The notes under the pieces: generated by a model
Databases searched by the model: none
The model's input: only the letters and a program-made list of their open reading frames with translations
Told to the model about the DNA's origin: nothing
Assembly: GCA_001790315.1 (NCBI GenBank)
Contig: MGCE01000029.1
Span: 1 to 9,246 of the forward strand
Length of the DNA stretch: 9,246 bases
Direction: 5' to 3'
Source of the DNA: Candidatus Rokubacteria bacterium RIFCSPLOWO2_02_FULL_72_37
Lineage (GTDB): Bacteria > Methylomirabilota > Methylomirabilia > Rokubacteriales > CSP1-6
Part shown: one piece after another, positions 1 through 5,015 of the stretch
Layout: each line of letters opens with the position of its first letter
Position numbering within the stretch: position 1 is the stretch's first letter
Translations under genes and position numbers: made by a program

Positions 1-1
1 G

Positions 2-355
2 ATCGGGTTCATGATCATCGCGCAGCTGATCATCTTCCTGCTCGGCTGGCCGCTCGAGTGGACCGAGATCATCGTGATCTTCGTCCCGATCTTCATTCCG
101 CTGCTGAGCCACTTCCAGGTCGACCCGATCCTGTTCGGCACCATGGTCGCGGTGAACCTCCAGGCGGCGTTCCTGTCGCCGCCGGTGGCCATGTCGGCGT
201 TCTATCTGAAGGGCGTGTCGCCGAAGCACGTGACGCTGAACCAGATCTTCGCCGGCATGATGCCCTACATGCTGATCGTCATGCTGTGCCTCGTGTTCAT
301 GTACGTCTGGCCGGGCATGACGCTGTGGCTGCCGGAGTTCCTCTACGGCGGCTGA
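2..355 (+). CDS. dctM: TRAP transporter large permease (DctM family), C-terminal fragment
   Basis: This is the last ~117 residues of the large integral-membrane subunit of a tripartite ATP-independent periplasmic (TRAP) transporter, which drives solute uptake across the inner membrane with a Na+ or H+ gradient and a periplasmic binding protein. The reading frame is open to the left edge, so the N-terminal three quarters (family length roughly 420-450 residues) lies outside. Visible family signatures are LEWTEIIVIFVPIFIPLL, the FGTMVAVNLQAAFLSPPVA segment (AVNLQ...F.PP is typical of DctM) and YLKGVSP before the last helix. Four hydrophobic stretches can be seen at about residues 4-15, 22-36, 50-65 and 85-110, and the protein ends LPEFLYGG. 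The binding protein and small permease would be expected upstream, outside the window. The stop TGA (353-355) lies inside the probable N-terminal coding of the next gene, which suggests one operon with the amidase. The substrate cannot be told from this fragment. Confidence 0.9.
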   Translation: MGFMIIAQLIIFLLGWPLEWTEIIVIFVPIFIPLLSHFQVDPILFGTMVAVNLQAAFLSPPVAMSAFYLKGVSPKHVTLNQIFAGMMPYMLIVMLCLVFMYVWPGMTLWLPEFLYGG

Positions 356-455
356 GCCGGCGAACCTCCACGCGCTCTCGGCGTCGGACGCGGCGCGCCT
401 GATCCGCGACGGCGCCATCAGCTCGGAGCAGCTCGTCGAGGCGTGCCTGGCGCGC
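345..455 (+). other. Probable N-terminal coding extension of the amidase, possible ACG start
   Basis: Reading the amidase frame leftward from GTG 456 gives a peptide containing NLHALSASDAARLIRDG, then AISSEQLVEACLAR. This is the conserved N-terminal helix pair of amidase-signature enzymes, so the segment is very probably translated. The frame is open back to a TGA at 318-320, but contains no ATG, GTG or TTG before 456. The best placed candidate is ACG at 345, with a GGAG at 334-337 seven bases upstream. It would give (M)AAEPANLHALS and an 11-base overlap with the TRAP permease stop. CTG at 399 is possible but has no Shine-Dalgarno sequence and would cut into the helix. A true ATG lost through a single T-to-C change or sequencing error at 346 is an alternative, and that change is silent in the TRAP frame (TAT/TAC). 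The coding status is well supported; the exact start is not. Confidence 0.6.
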
Positions 456-1706
456 GTGCGAGAGGTCGACGGCCAGGTCCAGGCGTGGGCCTTCCTCGAC
501 GCCGATCACGCGCTCGCCCAGGCGCGGGCCGCCGACGAGTTCCGGCTCTCCGGCCGCCCCGTGGGGCCACTCCACGGCGTGCCGATCGGCATCAAGGACA
601 TCATCGACACCGCCGACATGCCGACCGAGAACGGCTCGGCGCTCCACGCGGGCCGCACGCCGTCTCGCGACGCCACGGTGGTCGCGTGGCTGCGCGCCGC
701 GGGCGCGGTGATCCTGGGCAAGACCGTCACGACCGAGCTCGCCACCTACGCCCCCGGCAAGACGCGGAACCCGCACAACGCCGAGCACACGCCGGGCGGC
801 TCCTCGAGCGGCTCGGCCGCCGCCGTCGCCGCCGGCATGGTGCCGCTCGCGGTCGGCAGCCAGACGAACGGCTCGACCATCCGCCCCGCGTCGTTCTGCG
901 GCGTCTACGGCTTCAAGCCGACGCACGGCTCGATCCCGCGTCACCGGATGCTCGCGCTTTCCCGGACGCTGGATCACGTCGGGCTGTTCGCCCGGAGCAT
1001 CGAGGATCTCGCGCTCCTGGCGGAGCAGCTCGTGGGCTGGGACGAGCGGGACCCCGACACGCGGCCCCGCGCGCGCGTCCCCTTCGCCGCGGTGGCGGCC
1101 GAGGAGCCGCCGCTCCCTCCCGTGTTCGCGTTCGTCAAGACGCCCCACTGGGAGCACGCGGAGGCGGAGACGCGGGAGGCCTTCGCGGAGCTGGTCGAGC
1201 ATCTGGGCGACCGGGTCGAGGAGCTCGAGCTGTTCCCGTCGGCGACCGAGGCGTGGGCGTGGCACCGGACGATCATGGAAGCGGAGATGGCGGCGAGCCT
1301 CGAGCGGGAATGGCGGACGGGTCGCGACCGCCTGTCCGAGTCGCTCCGCGCGCAGCTCGAGCGCGGGCGGGCGGTGCGGGCGGTCGACTACCAGCACGCG
1401 CTCGCGCGCATCCGCCCGGTCCACGAGAGCTTCCAGGAGCTGTTCGAGCAGCGCTATGACACGATCCTGACGCCCGCCGCCCCCGGCACCGCCCCGAAGG
1501 GCCTCACCTCGACCGGGGACCCGGGGTTCTGCACGCTCTGGACCCTGTGCGGGATGCCCGCGGTGAGCCTGCCCCTCATGCACGGCGCCAGCGGCCTGCC
1601 GCTCGGCGTGCAGCTCGTCGGGCCGCGCGACGGCGACGCGCGCCTGCTGCGCACTGCGCGCTGGCTCGTGGCCCGGGTCGCCGGCGACCCCGACGCGCGA
1701 GCCTGA
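456..1706 (+). CDS. Amidase-signature family hydrolase
   Basis: This is a cytoplasmic amidase of the Ser-cisSer-Lys class, which hydrolyses carboxamide bonds. Counting from GTG 456 (416 residues), Lys47 sits in GVPIGIKD. The Gly/Ser-rich signature GGSSSGSAAAVAAG starts at residue 114, and QTNGSTIRPASFCG follows. Ser116 and Ser140 are 24 residues apart, the spacing seen between the cis-Ser and nucleophile in fatty acid amide hydrolase and malonamidase, so the triad is complete. The C-terminal part has YDTILTPAAPG and GLPLGVQLVGP, typical of the fold. The nucleophile motif reads TNGS where TGGS is most common, a variant of unknown effect. GTG 456 is only the first ordinary start codon; homology and length point to about 37 more residues upstream, described separately. 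Lying directly behind a TRAP permease gene, the enzyme may act on the imported solute, but that is inference. The substrate cannot be predicted: GatA-like, allophanate hydrolase-like and general aliphatic amidases share these motifs, and no GatB/GatC is visible. Confidence 0.92.
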   Translation: MREVDGQVQAWAFLDADHALAQARAADEFRLSGRPVGPLHGVPIGIKDIIDTADMPTENGSALHAGRTPSRDATVVAWLRAAGAVILGKTVTTELATYAPGKTRNPHNAEHTPGGSSSGSAAAVAAGMVPLAVGSQTNGSTIRPASFCGVYGFKPTHGSIPRHRMLALSRTLDHVGLFARSIEDLALLAEQLVGWDERDPDTRPRARVPFAAVAAEEPPLPPVFAFVKTPHWEHAEAETREAFAELVEHLGDRVEELELFPSATEAWAWHRTIMEAEMAASLEREWRTGRDRLSESLRAQLERGRAVRAVDYQHALARIRPVHESFQELFEQRYDTILTPAAPGTAPKGLTSTGDPGFCTLWTLCGMPAVSLPLMHGASGLPLGVQLVGPRDGDARLLRTARWLVARVAGDPDARA

Positions 1707-1724
1707 GCCGCCGTCCCGGGCGGC
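1707..1724 (+). terminator. GC hairpin directly after the amidase stop
   Basis: A perfect 6-bp inverted repeat, GCCGCC (1707-1712) and GGCGGC (1719-1724) with a 6-base loop, begins on the base after the amidase TGA. No U-tract follows directly; a TTTT occurs only at 1741-1744, 16 bases later. It may be a weak or factor-assisted terminator, or an mRNA 3'-end stabiliser. In DNA this rich in GC a chance hairpin is also possible. Confidence 0.3.
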
Positions 1725-1744
1725 GTATCCATCTCGCGTCTTTT

Positions 1745-1760
1745 CGGCCGCCACCGGCCG
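1745..1760. repeat. Paired CGGCCG palindromes (inverted repeat)
   Basis: Two copies of the self-complementary hexamer CGGCCG (1745-1750 and 1755-1760) are separated by four bases and can form a perfect 6-bp stem with a CCAC loop. They lie in the gap between the amidase and Uma2 genes (1707-1824), about 40 bases before a -10-like box. They could be an operator, part of a terminator, or a chance product of GC richness. No further support is visible. Confidence 0.25.
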
Positions 1761-1799
1761 GCGTAGGCTCCGGACCGTGAGGCGCCGGCATGGCGGACG

Positions 1800-1815
1800 G
1801 GTATACTGACGGCGG
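1800..1815 (+). promoter_or_regulatory. Candidate promoter -10 region upstream of the Uma2 gene
   Basis: TATACT at 1802-1807 is close to the sigma-70 -10 consensus TATAAT and stands out in very GC-rich DNA. No convincing -35 box lies 16-18 bases upstream. A start near 1814 would place the Shine-Dalgarno GGAGG (1814-1818) at the very 5' end of the transcript, 6 bases before the ATG at 1825. The 16 bases from 1800 match 13 of 16 positions of the block at 2404-2419 in front of the FmdB gene. Confidence 0.4.
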
Positions 1816-1824
1816 AGGTGCGGG

Positions 1825-2385
1825 ATGGCGGTCCGGGTCGAGCGCGCCCGGCGGCTCTTCACGATCGAGGAGTACGAGCGGATGGTGGAGACGGGCATCC
1901 TCAAGCGCGACGACCGCGTCGAGCTGATCGAGGGCGAGATCGTCGAGATGAGCCCGATCGGCGACCCTCACGCCGCGTACGTCACGAACCTCACCCACAT
2001 CCTCGTGAGCCGCGTGGGCGACCGTGCGCGTGTCCGCGTCCAGGGACCCGTGCGCGTGCCGCCGCGCTCGAAGCCCCAGCCGGACCTGGCGGTCCTCCGC
2101 CCGCGCTCCTACGTCCGCGCGGGAGCCACCAGCGACGACGTCCTCCTCGTCGTCGAGGTCGCCGACACGTCGCTCGAGTACGACCGCACGGTCAAGCTGC
2201 GGCTCTACGCGCGGGCCGGGATCGCCGAGCACTGGGTGGTCGACGCGAACGCCGAGGCGCTCGACCGGTACCGCGAGCCGTCGGGCGACGGGTATCGCGA
2301 GCACCGGCGCGCCGTCCGGGGCGAGACAGTCGGGCCGCTCGCGTTTCCCGACGCGGCGATCGCCGTCGACGCGATCTTCGCCTGA
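1825..2385 (+). CDS. Uma2 family protein (DUF820, PD-(D/E)XK nuclease fold)
   Basis: This 186-residue protein belongs to the Uma2/DUF820 family, which has a restriction-endonuclease-like fold; a cellular role is not established for most members. The family signatures occur in order: FTIEEYERM near the N-terminus, VELIEGEIVEMSPIG (residues 32-46, with Glu36/Glu38), His49, PQPDLAVLRP with Asp87 as the PD aspartate, LLVVEVADTSLEYDR with Glu111, Lys124 and then the YARAGIAEHWVVD strand (residues 128-140). The putative metal-binding residues are therefore all present and the length is normal. ATG 1825 is supported by GGAGG at 1814-1818 and a -10-like box at 1802-1807. The gene appears to be a single-gene unit, separated from the amidase by 118 bases and from the next unit by a new promoter-like box. 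Uma2 genes are often scattered in many copies; whether that holds here cannot be seen. No partner toxin, antitoxin or methylase is adjacent. Confidence 0.9.
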   Translation: MAVRVERARRLFTIEEYERMVETGILKRDDRVELIEGEIVEMSPIGDPHAAYVTNLTHILVSRVGDRARVRVQGPVRVPPRSKPQPDLAVLRPRSYVRAGATSDDVLLVVEVADTSLEYDRTVKLRLYARAGIAEHWVVDANAEALDRYREPSGDGYREHRRAVRGETVGPLAFPDAAIAVDAIFA

Positions 2386-2419
2386 CGCGGTGTCGGGATC
2401 CGCGGTAGACTGGCGCCGG
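2382..2419 (+). promoter_or_regulatory. Candidate promoter for the FmdB-PfpI unit
   Basis: TAGACT at 2406-2411 resembles a -10 box. CTGACG at 2382-2387 matches TTGACA at four of six positions with an 18-base spacer, making this the best -35/-10 pair in the window. The predicted start near 2418 would give a leader of about 50 bases before the ATG at 2467. The block GGTAGACTGGCGCCGG (2404-2419) matches the one at 1800-1815 at 13 of 16 positions. Confidence 0.4.
2386..2404 (+). terminator. Small GC hairpin abutting the Uma2 stop
   Basis: CGCGG (2386-2390) and CCGCG (2400-2404) form a 5-bp stem with a 9-base loop, starting on the base after the TGA at 2383-2385. No U-tract follows. The right arm runs into the candidate -10 box at 2406. 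The hairpin is weak on its own and is noted mainly because the other plus-strand unit ends show the same arrangement. Confidence 0.2.
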
Positions 2420-2429
2420 AACAGGCAAC

Positions 2430-2452
2430 CGACGTCGACCCGCCGGACGTCG
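2430..2452 (+). promoter_or_regulatory. Leader hairpin / repeated GACGTCGA upstream of the FmdB gene
   Basis: The octamer GACGTCGA occurs twice (2431-2438 and 2446-2453), 15 bases start to start, each copy containing the palindrome GACGTC. CGACGTC (2430-2436) and GACGTCG (2446-2452) can form a 7-bp stem with a 9-base loop in the leader RNA, ending just before the purine-rich Shine-Dalgarno stretch at 2453-2463. It could modulate translation as RNA or act as a double operator on DNA; the sequence cannot decide. Confidence 0.3.
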
Positions 2453-2466
2453 AGAGGAGGAGGGCC

Positions 2467-2631
2467 ATGCCTCTCTACGAGTTCTACTGCGAGAAGTGCC
2501 GGAAGGAAGTCTCGATGACCCTGACCATCAGCGAGCGCGAGAAGGGCAAGGTGGCGTGCCCCACCTGCGGCGGCCGCGAGCTGCGCCCTCTCGTGGGCAC
2601 CTTCTTCGCGAAGACCTCGCGGAAGTCCTGA
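2467..2631 (+). CDS. FmdB family zinc-ribbon protein
   Basis: This is a 54-residue protein with the FmdB-type zinc ribbon, beginning MPLYEFYCEKC, the usual opening of the family (MP.YEY.C..C). One CxxC knuckle is at Cys8/Cys11 and the second at Cys31/Cys34 (CPTCGG), so the four zinc ligands are complete. The tail GTFFAKTSRKS is also typical of short members. The family takes its name from a putative regulator linked to formamidase genes, but most members have no proven function. ATG 2467 has a strong Shine-Dalgarno stretch, GAGGAGG, within 2454-2462. The stop (2629-2631) overlaps the AAAGGAG ribosome binding site of the next gene, and only 12 bases separate the two coding regions, so it is almost certainly co-transcribed with the PfpI-type gene. 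A nucleic-acid or protein-binding accessory role is a guess. Confidence 0.88.
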   Translation: MPLYEFYCEKCRKEVSMTLTISEREKGKVACPTCGGRELRPLVGTFFAKTSRKS

Positions 2632-2643
2632 AAGGAGACCAGC

Positions 2644-3168
2644 GTGAAACTCGCCGGGAAACGGATCGCGATCCTCGCCGAGAACATGTACCAGGAGATG
2701 GAGCTCTGGGTGCCGTACTACCGCCTGAAGGAGGAGGGCGCCGAGGTGAAGGTCGTCGGCGCCGCCGGCGCCAAGTCATACGCGTCGAAGCACGGCTATC
2801 CGGTCAACGTCGACGTGCAGGCCGACCAGGTCAAGGCCGTCGAGTTCGACGCCGTGATCGTGCCGGGCGGTTACGCGCCCGACGTGATGCGGCGGCATCC
2901 CGCGATGGTGGCGCTGGTCCGCGAGGCCGCACAGCAGGGGAAGGTCGTCGCCGCCATCTGCCACGCGGGCTGGATGCTCGTGTCGGCCGGCATCCTCAAG
3001 GGCCGGAAGGCGACCTCGTTCTTCTCCATCAAGGACGATCTGGTCGCGGCCGGCGCCGACTGGGTGGACGCCGAGGTCGTCGTCGACGGCAACCTGATCA
3101 CCTCGCGCCGGCCGGACGACCTGCCGGCCTTCTGTCGCGCGATCGTCGCCGCCCTCTCGAAGGCCTGA
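2644..3168 (+). CDS. DJ-1/PfpI superfamily protein (PfpI-type cysteine peptidase or deglycase-like)
   Basis: This 174-residue single-domain protein belongs to the PfpI branch of the DJ-1 superfamily; characterised members are reported as oligomeric intracellular peptidases or glyoxalase/deglycase-like stress enzymes. The nucleophile elbow reads AAICHAGWML with Cys106-His107. The PGGYAPD motif places Asp80 where the archaeal PfpI homologue PH1704 has Glu74, the acidic residue donated by a neighbouring subunit. Glu20 in QEMEL aligns with DJ-1 Glu18. Other PfpI landmarks are SKHGYPVNVD (residues 48-57), SIKDDLVAAGADWVDAEVVVDG (128-149) and TSRRPDDLPAF near the end. Length is normal, with no signal peptide, so it is cytoplasmic. 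The start is GTG 2644, supported by AAAGGAG at 2631-2637. It is the second gene of the FmdB-PfpI unit and is followed by a strong hairpin. Peptidase, deglycase and holdase roles cannot be separated from sequence. Confidence 0.93.
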   Translation: MKLAGKRIAILAENMYQEMELWVPYYRLKEEGAEVKVVGAAGAKSYASKHGYPVNVDVQADQVKAVEFDAVIVPGGYAPDVMRRHPAMVALVREAAQQGKVVAAICHAGWMLVSAGILKGRKATSFFSIKDDLVAAGADWVDAEVVVDGNLITSRRPDDLPAFCRAIVAALSKA

Positions 3169-3170
3169 GA

Positions 3171-3199
3171 ACATGGGGGGCCTCGACGGGCCCCCCTGT
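3171..3199 (+). terminator. Strong GC hairpin ending the FmdB-PfpI unit
   Basis: GGGGGGCC (3175-3182) and GGCCCCCC (3189-3196) form a perfect 8-bp stem with a TCGACG loop. With T3174 bulged, ACA (3171-3173) can also pair with TGT (3197-3199). The structure starts 2 bases after the PfpI stop. There is no U-tract, so it is not a classical intrinsic terminator, but its strength and position make a transcription-ending or 3'-end-protecting role likely. Confidence 0.55.
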
Positions 3200-3242
3200 A
3201 CCAAGTCCCCCGTGCCCGGGCGGTCATGACTCGGCCGTCTGC

Positions 3243-3248
3243 TAAGAT
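3243..3248 (+). promoter_or_regulatory. Candidate -10 box immediately before the carbamoyltransferase gene
   Basis: TAAGAT at 3243-3248 is -10-like and followed by GGC, as at 2406-2414. No clear -35 box is visible. The predicted start would be near 3255, only about 3 bases before the ATG at 3258, and there is no Shine-Dalgarno sequence in between, so the mRNA would be leaderless or nearly so. Confidence 0.35.
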
Positions 3249-3257
3249 GGCCGGGTC

Positions 3258-5015
3258 ATGATCGTCCTCGGCGTCAGCGAGACCCACTGCGCCACCGCGG
3301 CCGTCCTGCGCGACGGCGCGATCGTCGGCTGCGCGTCGGAAGAGCGCTTCTCGCGGTTGAAGAACGACGCTGGCTACCCGCGGCGCGCGATCGACGCCCT
3401 CCTGCGGGAGCTCCGCCTCGCGCCCGCCGCGATCGACCACGTCGTCCTGGCCGGCACCCGCATCCCGTCCTACGACTGGATGAACCGGGTGATGCGCGAC
3501 GAGGCGTACGTGCGCCAGTACTACGGTGTGCGTCTCGAGGCGCCCCGGCGCGGGCTCGCGGGCCGCGCCCGCAAGCTCGGCGCGCGGCTCGGCCTGCTGG
3601 ACCCGGCGCCGGGCAAGGCCCTGCTCGGCGACGCCGAGCGGCGCGCGCTCGTCACGGCGCACCTCGGGCTCGAGCCCGGACGCGTCGCGATCGTCGACCA
3701 CCACGCCTGCCACGCCGCGGCCGCCTACCTCGGCGCGCCGTTCGGTGGTGCGCCCGCGCTCGTGCTGACCAACGACAACTCGGGCGACGGCCTCTGCGCC
3801 ACGGTCTCGACGGCCCATGGCGTCGCGCTCGAGCGCCACGAGGCGACACGGAGCGGCCCCGGCTCGCTCGGCTCCTTCTACACGCTCGTCACGCTGCTGC
3901 TCGGCATGAAGCCCGGCGAGCACGAGTACAAGGTGATGGGGCTCGCGCCCTACGCGCCGGCGCGGCAGGCCGAGCGCGCGCTCGCGGCGCTGCGGGGCGT
4001 CTTCGACTTCGCCGAGGCGCGCCCCTGCCGCTTCGAGTGGAAGCGGCGCGGGCCGCTCTACCGGGCGCTGCTCGACGCCACGCTCGGCCTGCGCTTCGAC
4101 GCGATCGCCGGCGGCGCTCAGCGGCTCCTCGAAGAGGCGCTGCTCGCGTGGGCGCGGTGCGCGCAGGCGCGGCACGGCGGCGAGCGCCTGGCGCTGGGCG
4201 GCGGCGTCTTCATGAACGTGAAGGCGAACATGCTGCTCGCGGACCAGGAGTGGGTGCGGGATCTCTTCGTCTTCCCGTCGTGCGGCGACGAGTCCAATGC
4301 CGTTGGCGCCGCCTACCTCGGCTACCTCGACGTCTGCGCGCGCCGGGGGACGGCGCCCGCGCCCGCGCCGTTCGGGCCGGCGTACCTCGGGCCGGCGCTC
4401 GGCGATGCCGACGCCGAGGCCGTGATCCGGGGGCGCGACCTCGCCGCGCGGTACCGCGTGAGCGAGCACGAGCGGATCGAGGCGCGGATCGCGGAGCTGC
4501 TGGTCGCGGACGGCGTCGTGGCCCGGTGCACGGGCCGGATGGAGTTCGGCGCGCGCGCGCTCGGCAACCGGTCGATCCTGGCCCACCCCTCCGACCACCG
4601 CGTCGTCGGGCTCATCAACCGGATGATCAAGAACCGCGACTTCTGGATGCCGTTCGCGCCGAGCGTGCTCCGCGAGCGCGAGGCCGACTACCTCGTGAAC
4701 CCGAAGGGGCTCGCCTCACCGTACATGATGCTCGCGTTCCCGACGAACCCGAAGCGGCGCGACGAGATCGTGGCGGCCCTGCATCCCCAGGACGGGACCG
4801 CGCGCGCCCACATCGTGGAGGAGGCGTGGAACCCCGCCTACCACCGCGTGCTCCGCGAGTTCGAGACGCGTACCGGCGTCGGCGCGGTGCTCAACACCTC
4901 GTTCAACCTGCACGGCGAGCCGCTCGTCTGCTCGGCGGAGGACGCGGTGGACACCTTCGAGCGCTCGGGGCTCCCGCACCTGGCGCTCGGGCGGTTCGTC
5001 ATCTCGAAGAGGTAG
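3258..5015 (+). CDS. NodU/TobZ-type carbamoyltransferase
   Basis: This 585-residue protein belongs to the NodU/CmcH/TobZ family, which transfers a carbamoyl group from carbamoyl phosphate, through carbamoyl-adenylate, to hydroxyls on sugars or secondary metabolites. Length and two-domain layout fit. The N-terminal Kae1-like domain opens MIVLGVSETHCATAAVL with ASEERFSRLKN at about residue 26. DHHACHAAAAY gives His148 and His152, spaced like the metal ligands of TobZ. LTNDNSGDG (170-178), ALGGGVFMNVKAN (312-324) and CGDESNAVGAA with Asp344 follow. The C-terminal YrdC-like domain carries GRMEFGARALGNRSIL (426-441) and NTSFNLHGEPLVCS (546-559). No signal peptide or membrane segment is seen. ATG 3258 has no Shine-Dalgarno sequence but begins exactly at the conserved N-terminus and sits 10 bases after a -10-like box. 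No glycosyltransferase, polyketide or Nod-factor genes are adjacent, so the acceptor is unknown. The last 17 bases overlap the convergent permease gene. Confidence 0.93.
   Translation: MIVLGVSETHCATAAVLRDGAIVGCASEERFSRLKNDAGYPRRAIDALLRELRLAPAAIDHVVLAGTRIPSYDWMNRVMRDEAYVRQYYGVRLEAPRRGLAGRARKLGARLGLLDPAPGKALLGDAERRALVTAHLGLEPGRVAIVDHHACHAAAAYLGAPFGGAPALVLTNDNSGDGLCATVSTAHGVALERHEATRSGPGSLGSFYTLVTLLLGMKPGEHEYKVMGLAPYAPARQAERALAALRGVFDFAEARPCRFEWKRRGPLYRALLDATLGLRFDAIAGGAQRLLEEALLAWARCAQARHGGERLALGGGVFMNVKANMLLADQEWVRDLFVFPSCGDESNAVGAAYLGYLDVCARRGTAPAPAPFGPAYLGPALGDADAEAVIRGRDLAARYRVSEHERIEARIAELLVADGVVARCTGRMEFGARALGNRSILAHPSDHRVVGLINRMIKNRDFWMPFAPSVLREREADYLVNPKGLASPYMMLAFPTNPKRRDEIVAALHPQDGTARAHIVEEAWNPAYHRVLREFETRTGVGAVLNTSFNLHGEPLVCSAEDAVDTFERSGLPHLALGRFVISKR

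Noticed and set aside
1741..1760. CGGCCG hairpin plus TTTT as an intrinsic terminator
   Set aside because: The T run precedes the hairpin on the plus strand and becomes AAAA after it on the minus strand, so neither strand shows the stem-then-U-tract order.
297..1904. Minus-strand open frame (535 codons) opposite the amidase
   Set aside because: It is Arg-rich with no family features and lies antisense to an amidase with a complete catalytic triad.
2692..2694. Possible loss of a catalytic Glu in the PfpI-type protein (Gln17 where PH1704 has Glu12)
   Set aside because: Aligning from the following EL..P motif shows the residue equivalent to DJ-1 Glu18 is Glu20, which is present; Cys106, His107 and an acidic Asp80 are also intact.
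4533..4574. FGARALG instead of FGPRALG in the carbamoyltransferase signature
   Set aside because: Ala at this position is, as far as I recall, a common variant in NodU-like proteins, so it is not evidence of inactivation.
2871..4598. Minus-strand open frame (575 codons) opposite the PfpI and carbamoyltransferase genes
   Set aside because: It crosses two well supported genes and their intergenic hairpin, and has no recognisable domain.
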